DNA of 64,000 nt from Sternotherus odoratus. Taxonomy: Eukaryota > Chordata > Testudines > Kinosternidae. Below are positions 63,887-64,000 of this stretch, piece after piece (position 1 is the stretch's first letter; each line of letters starts with the position of its first letter). The translations under genes and the position numbers were made by a program. The notes beneath the pieces are model-generated. The model made no database searches, was not told the DNA's origin, and saw nothing but the letters and a program-made list of their open reading frames with translations. The stretch is from assembly GCA_032164245.1 (NCBI GenBank), contig JAVMKO010000001.1, forward strand, positions 62,540,892 through 62,604,891, in the 5' to 3' direction.

Positions 63887-64000
63887 TGTAACGGAGTCGG
63901 TCACTCACCCGGCGGCGCCCCCGTCTGGTCGTCTGGGAATTAGCTCTTTTTGACCCGGGAGCACCCTCTGCCGGCCGACGTCCGCTTCTCCACACTGGTC
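63887..64000. mobile_element. LTR, cut by the window end
   Basis: Starts TGTAACGGAGTCGGTCAC, resembling the start of the solo LTR at 37664 (TGTGACGGAGTCAGACC). The downstream part is GC-rich and non-coding. The rest lies outside the window. Confidence 0.55.

Larger units (their letters stand above)
59819..64000 (-). other. PPFIA2: PPFIA2 intron (5' side), to window end
   Basis: No exon encoding the expected upstream ALTK segment was found. The 59.8-62.7 kb part is AT-rich with palindromic-repeat scraps near 62095-62290. From 62.78 kb it is repeat-derived and GC-rich. Confidence 0.7.

Overview
This window is from a non-mammalian amniote genome, most likely a turtle. The evidence is abundant CR1-type LINE fragments, Gypsy/ERV-like solo LTRs, hAT-, Harbinger- and pogo-like short DNA transposons with GC-rich cores, a Penelope-like fragment and old MIR/core-SINEs. 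There is no prokaryotic gene organisation. Almost all long open frames are fortuitous (GC-rich minisatellites, purine tracts) or belong to dead retrotransposons.

The only host gene I can identify is on the minus strand: the central part of PPFIA2 (liprin-alpha-2), a presynaptic active-zone scaffold. Eleven consecutive exons lie between 59309 and 22050, each with AG acceptor and GT donor. Their phases join without a break into 1376 coding bases (458 codons plus 2 bases). They cover the end of the coiled-coil region (AEERHGN... through [14 protein letters not shown]...), the linker with the [16 protein letters not shown] basic patch, the acidic DIDDDDRE segment, the [17 protein letters not shown] helix, the Ser/Pro-rich region, a 30-base microexon, the [18 protein letters not shown] basic motif and the segment entering the SAM-domain part. 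Exons upstream (N-terminal coiled coils) and downstream (SAM domains) lie outside the window. A twelfth minus-strand candidate, 59732..59818, is an 87-base, phase 0-0 cassette-like exon.

Layout. 1-22 kb: the large intron beyond the last PPFIA2 exon here. It holds CR1, hAT and MITE copies, a multi-level nest of DNA transposons at 10.4-12.0 kb, a LINE (15.96-16.64 kb), a Penelope-like fragment (16.95-17.77 kb), a perfect 51-base palindrome (21.33 kb), and an unexplained exon-like segment on the plus strand (351-448). 22-36 kb: five exons separated by CR1 blocks and MIRs. 36.1-37.5 kb: a 1.4 kb element with perfect 8-base target duplications and a long inverted repeat carrying three hairpins. 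37.7-42 kb: LTR and LINE debris. 43.6-44.7 kb: two exons. 45-54 kb: a LINE reverse-transcriptase fragment split by a hAT element, a hAT element with a perfect 8-base duplication, an unusually long (1848-base) solo LTR with a perfect 5-base duplication, and a Harbinger-like element. 54.2-59.8 kb: five exon features. 60-64 kb: intron with tandem repeats and a partial LTR.

I saw no tRNA, rRNA, CRISPR array or CpG-island promoter, and the PPFIA2 promoter is not in the window. The strongest unusual signals are the inverted-repeat/hairpin element at 36.1-37.5 kb, the nested transposon stack at 10.4-12.0 kb, the 87-base cassette exon and the plus-strand exon-like segment.
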